Part shown: piece after piece, positions 14,318 to 14,613 of the stretch | Numbering within the stretch: the first letter of the stretch is position 1 | How the letters are laid out: each line of letters opens with the position of its first letter | Assembly (NCBI GenBank): GCA_009781965.1 | Contig: WQUS01000117.1 | Location: 1 to 14,613 of the forward strand | Length of the DNA stretch: 14,613 nucleotides | Direction of reading: 5' to 3' | Source of the DNA: Bacillota bacterium | GTDB lineage: Bacteria; Bacillota; Desulfotomaculia; Desulfotomaculales; Desulfallaceae | The notes under the pieces: model-generated | Databases searched by the model: none | Seen by the model: only the letters and a program-made list of their open reading frames with translations | Told to the model about the DNA's origin: nothing | Position numbers and translations under genes: made by a program

Positions 14318-14377
14318 ACTTCACTTCGTTCCTTTCCCTTAAAATTTATATTGGTAAGCGGCTCATAAGGCAATCTT

Positions 14378-14386
14378 AGTATAGCA
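14378..14386 (-). promoter_or_regulatory. Extended -10 promoter of hicBA
   Basis: On the minus strand TGCTATACT (TG at 14385-14386, TATACT at 14378-14383), with no convincing -35 box. The expected start near 14371 leaves a leader of about 54 nt. Confidence 0.55.
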
Positions 14387-14449
14387 GCTTTTGCCCAATT
14401 TTTACAGGGATACGTCACGGGTTGTCTTTGATTTTGGATTTTGGATAAC

Positions 14450-14538
14450 GGATAACAGTTCAATTTTCTTGGGCACGGCGGCGGTGGATTTTATCCGTTT
14501 GACACACCATGCGTCCGGTGATATATTGAAATAAATGG
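14450..14538 (+). repeat. Promoter region of rpn (direct repeat 2)
   Basis: This is the second copy of the block at 13737-13824. TTGACA (14499-14504), 17 bp, TATATT (14522-14527). Predicted initiation falls at about 14533-14535, only some 20 nt before the chosen rpn start. Confidence 0.85.
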
Positions 14539-14552
14539 GGATGTGGGATTAC

Positions 14553-14613
14553 ATGAGCGCGAACAGAGAATACAAGGATAGCGTATTCACCAAGCTGTTC
14601 GGCGAACCGGACA
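14553..14613 (+). CDS. Rpn-family recombination-promoting nuclease / putative transposase, 5' end only
   Basis: The visible MSANREYKDSVFTKLFGEPD is the characteristic opening of the Rpn/YhgA-like PD-(D/E)XK nuclease family (often annotated as putative transposase or invertase, about 280-330 aa). The window ends after 20 codons. In-frame ATGs also exist at 14535 and 14541. GGGG/GTGGG lies at 14537-14547, a suitable distance before the ATG at 14553, and the promoter would start transcription at about 14534, so 14553 is preferred. The catalytic core is outside the window. Confidence 0.75.
   Translation, partial: MSANREYKDSVFTKLFGEPD

Noticed and set aside
1..14613. CRISPR array, tRNA or rRNA genes
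   Set aside because: No regular 25-40-bp repeats with unique spacers were seen; repeats are coding GLUG units or degenerate short words. No tRNA cloverleaf or rRNA sequence was recognised.

Overview
The window reads as chromosomal DNA of an anaerobic, probably spore-forming low-to-mid-GC Firmicute (Clostridia or Negativicutes; the sequence does not decide between them). The grounds are SLH-anchored surface proteins with InlB-type B-repeats, strong AGGAGG ribosome sites, an XPB-type helicase with its partner protein, HicAB and DUF3791/DUF3990-type modules, an Rpn-family nuclease start, and candidate sigma-H promoters.

Region 1 (1-8620) holds three paralogous secreted surface proteins. Two are in tandem on the minus strand: a truncated copy (98-1207) and a full-length copy (1765-4314). 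The third is divergent on the plus strand (4978-8490). All have a signal peptide and a field of GLUG-type glycine-rich repeats. The two intact ones continue into an InlB B-repeat, a Pro/Thr linker and three C-terminal SLH domains; the plus-strand protein also has two nearly identical Big_2-like domains. The truncated copy stops where unrelated DNA begins at the window edge and so lacks the wall anchor. All three genes share the same upstream architecture: a sigma-H-like promoter with a 12-nt spacer, an ACCGGAT block 65-66 nt after the start of the promoter block, and a GGAGGG block 29-33 nt after that, inside a leader of roughly 190-240 nt. The two intact genes end in degenerate GCAGTAA-like repeats followed by a strong intrinsic terminator.

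Region 2 (8846-12916, minus strand) is a compact block. A 588-aa helicase-associated protein is followed 2 bp later by an XPB-like superfamily 2 helicase, and then after 76 bp by an APS kinase (cysC). The helicase pair looks like a housekeeping DNA-repair unit; the link to cysC is positional only.

Region 3 (12917-14613) is an accessory patchwork. It contains a 54-bp remnant of hicB, a DUF3791-type small gene, an apparent in-frame chimera of a DUF3990 N-terminus with a second small protein that keeps its own ribosome site, an intact hicB-hicA pair, and the start of an Rpn-family nuclease gene. The Rpn promoter region (TTGACA, 17 bp, TATATT) occurs twice: once before rpn, and once as an orphan pointing into the 3' side of hicA. 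Together with the hicB remnant this implies an old tandem duplication with later replacement of one copy by the DUF3990/DUF3791 module.
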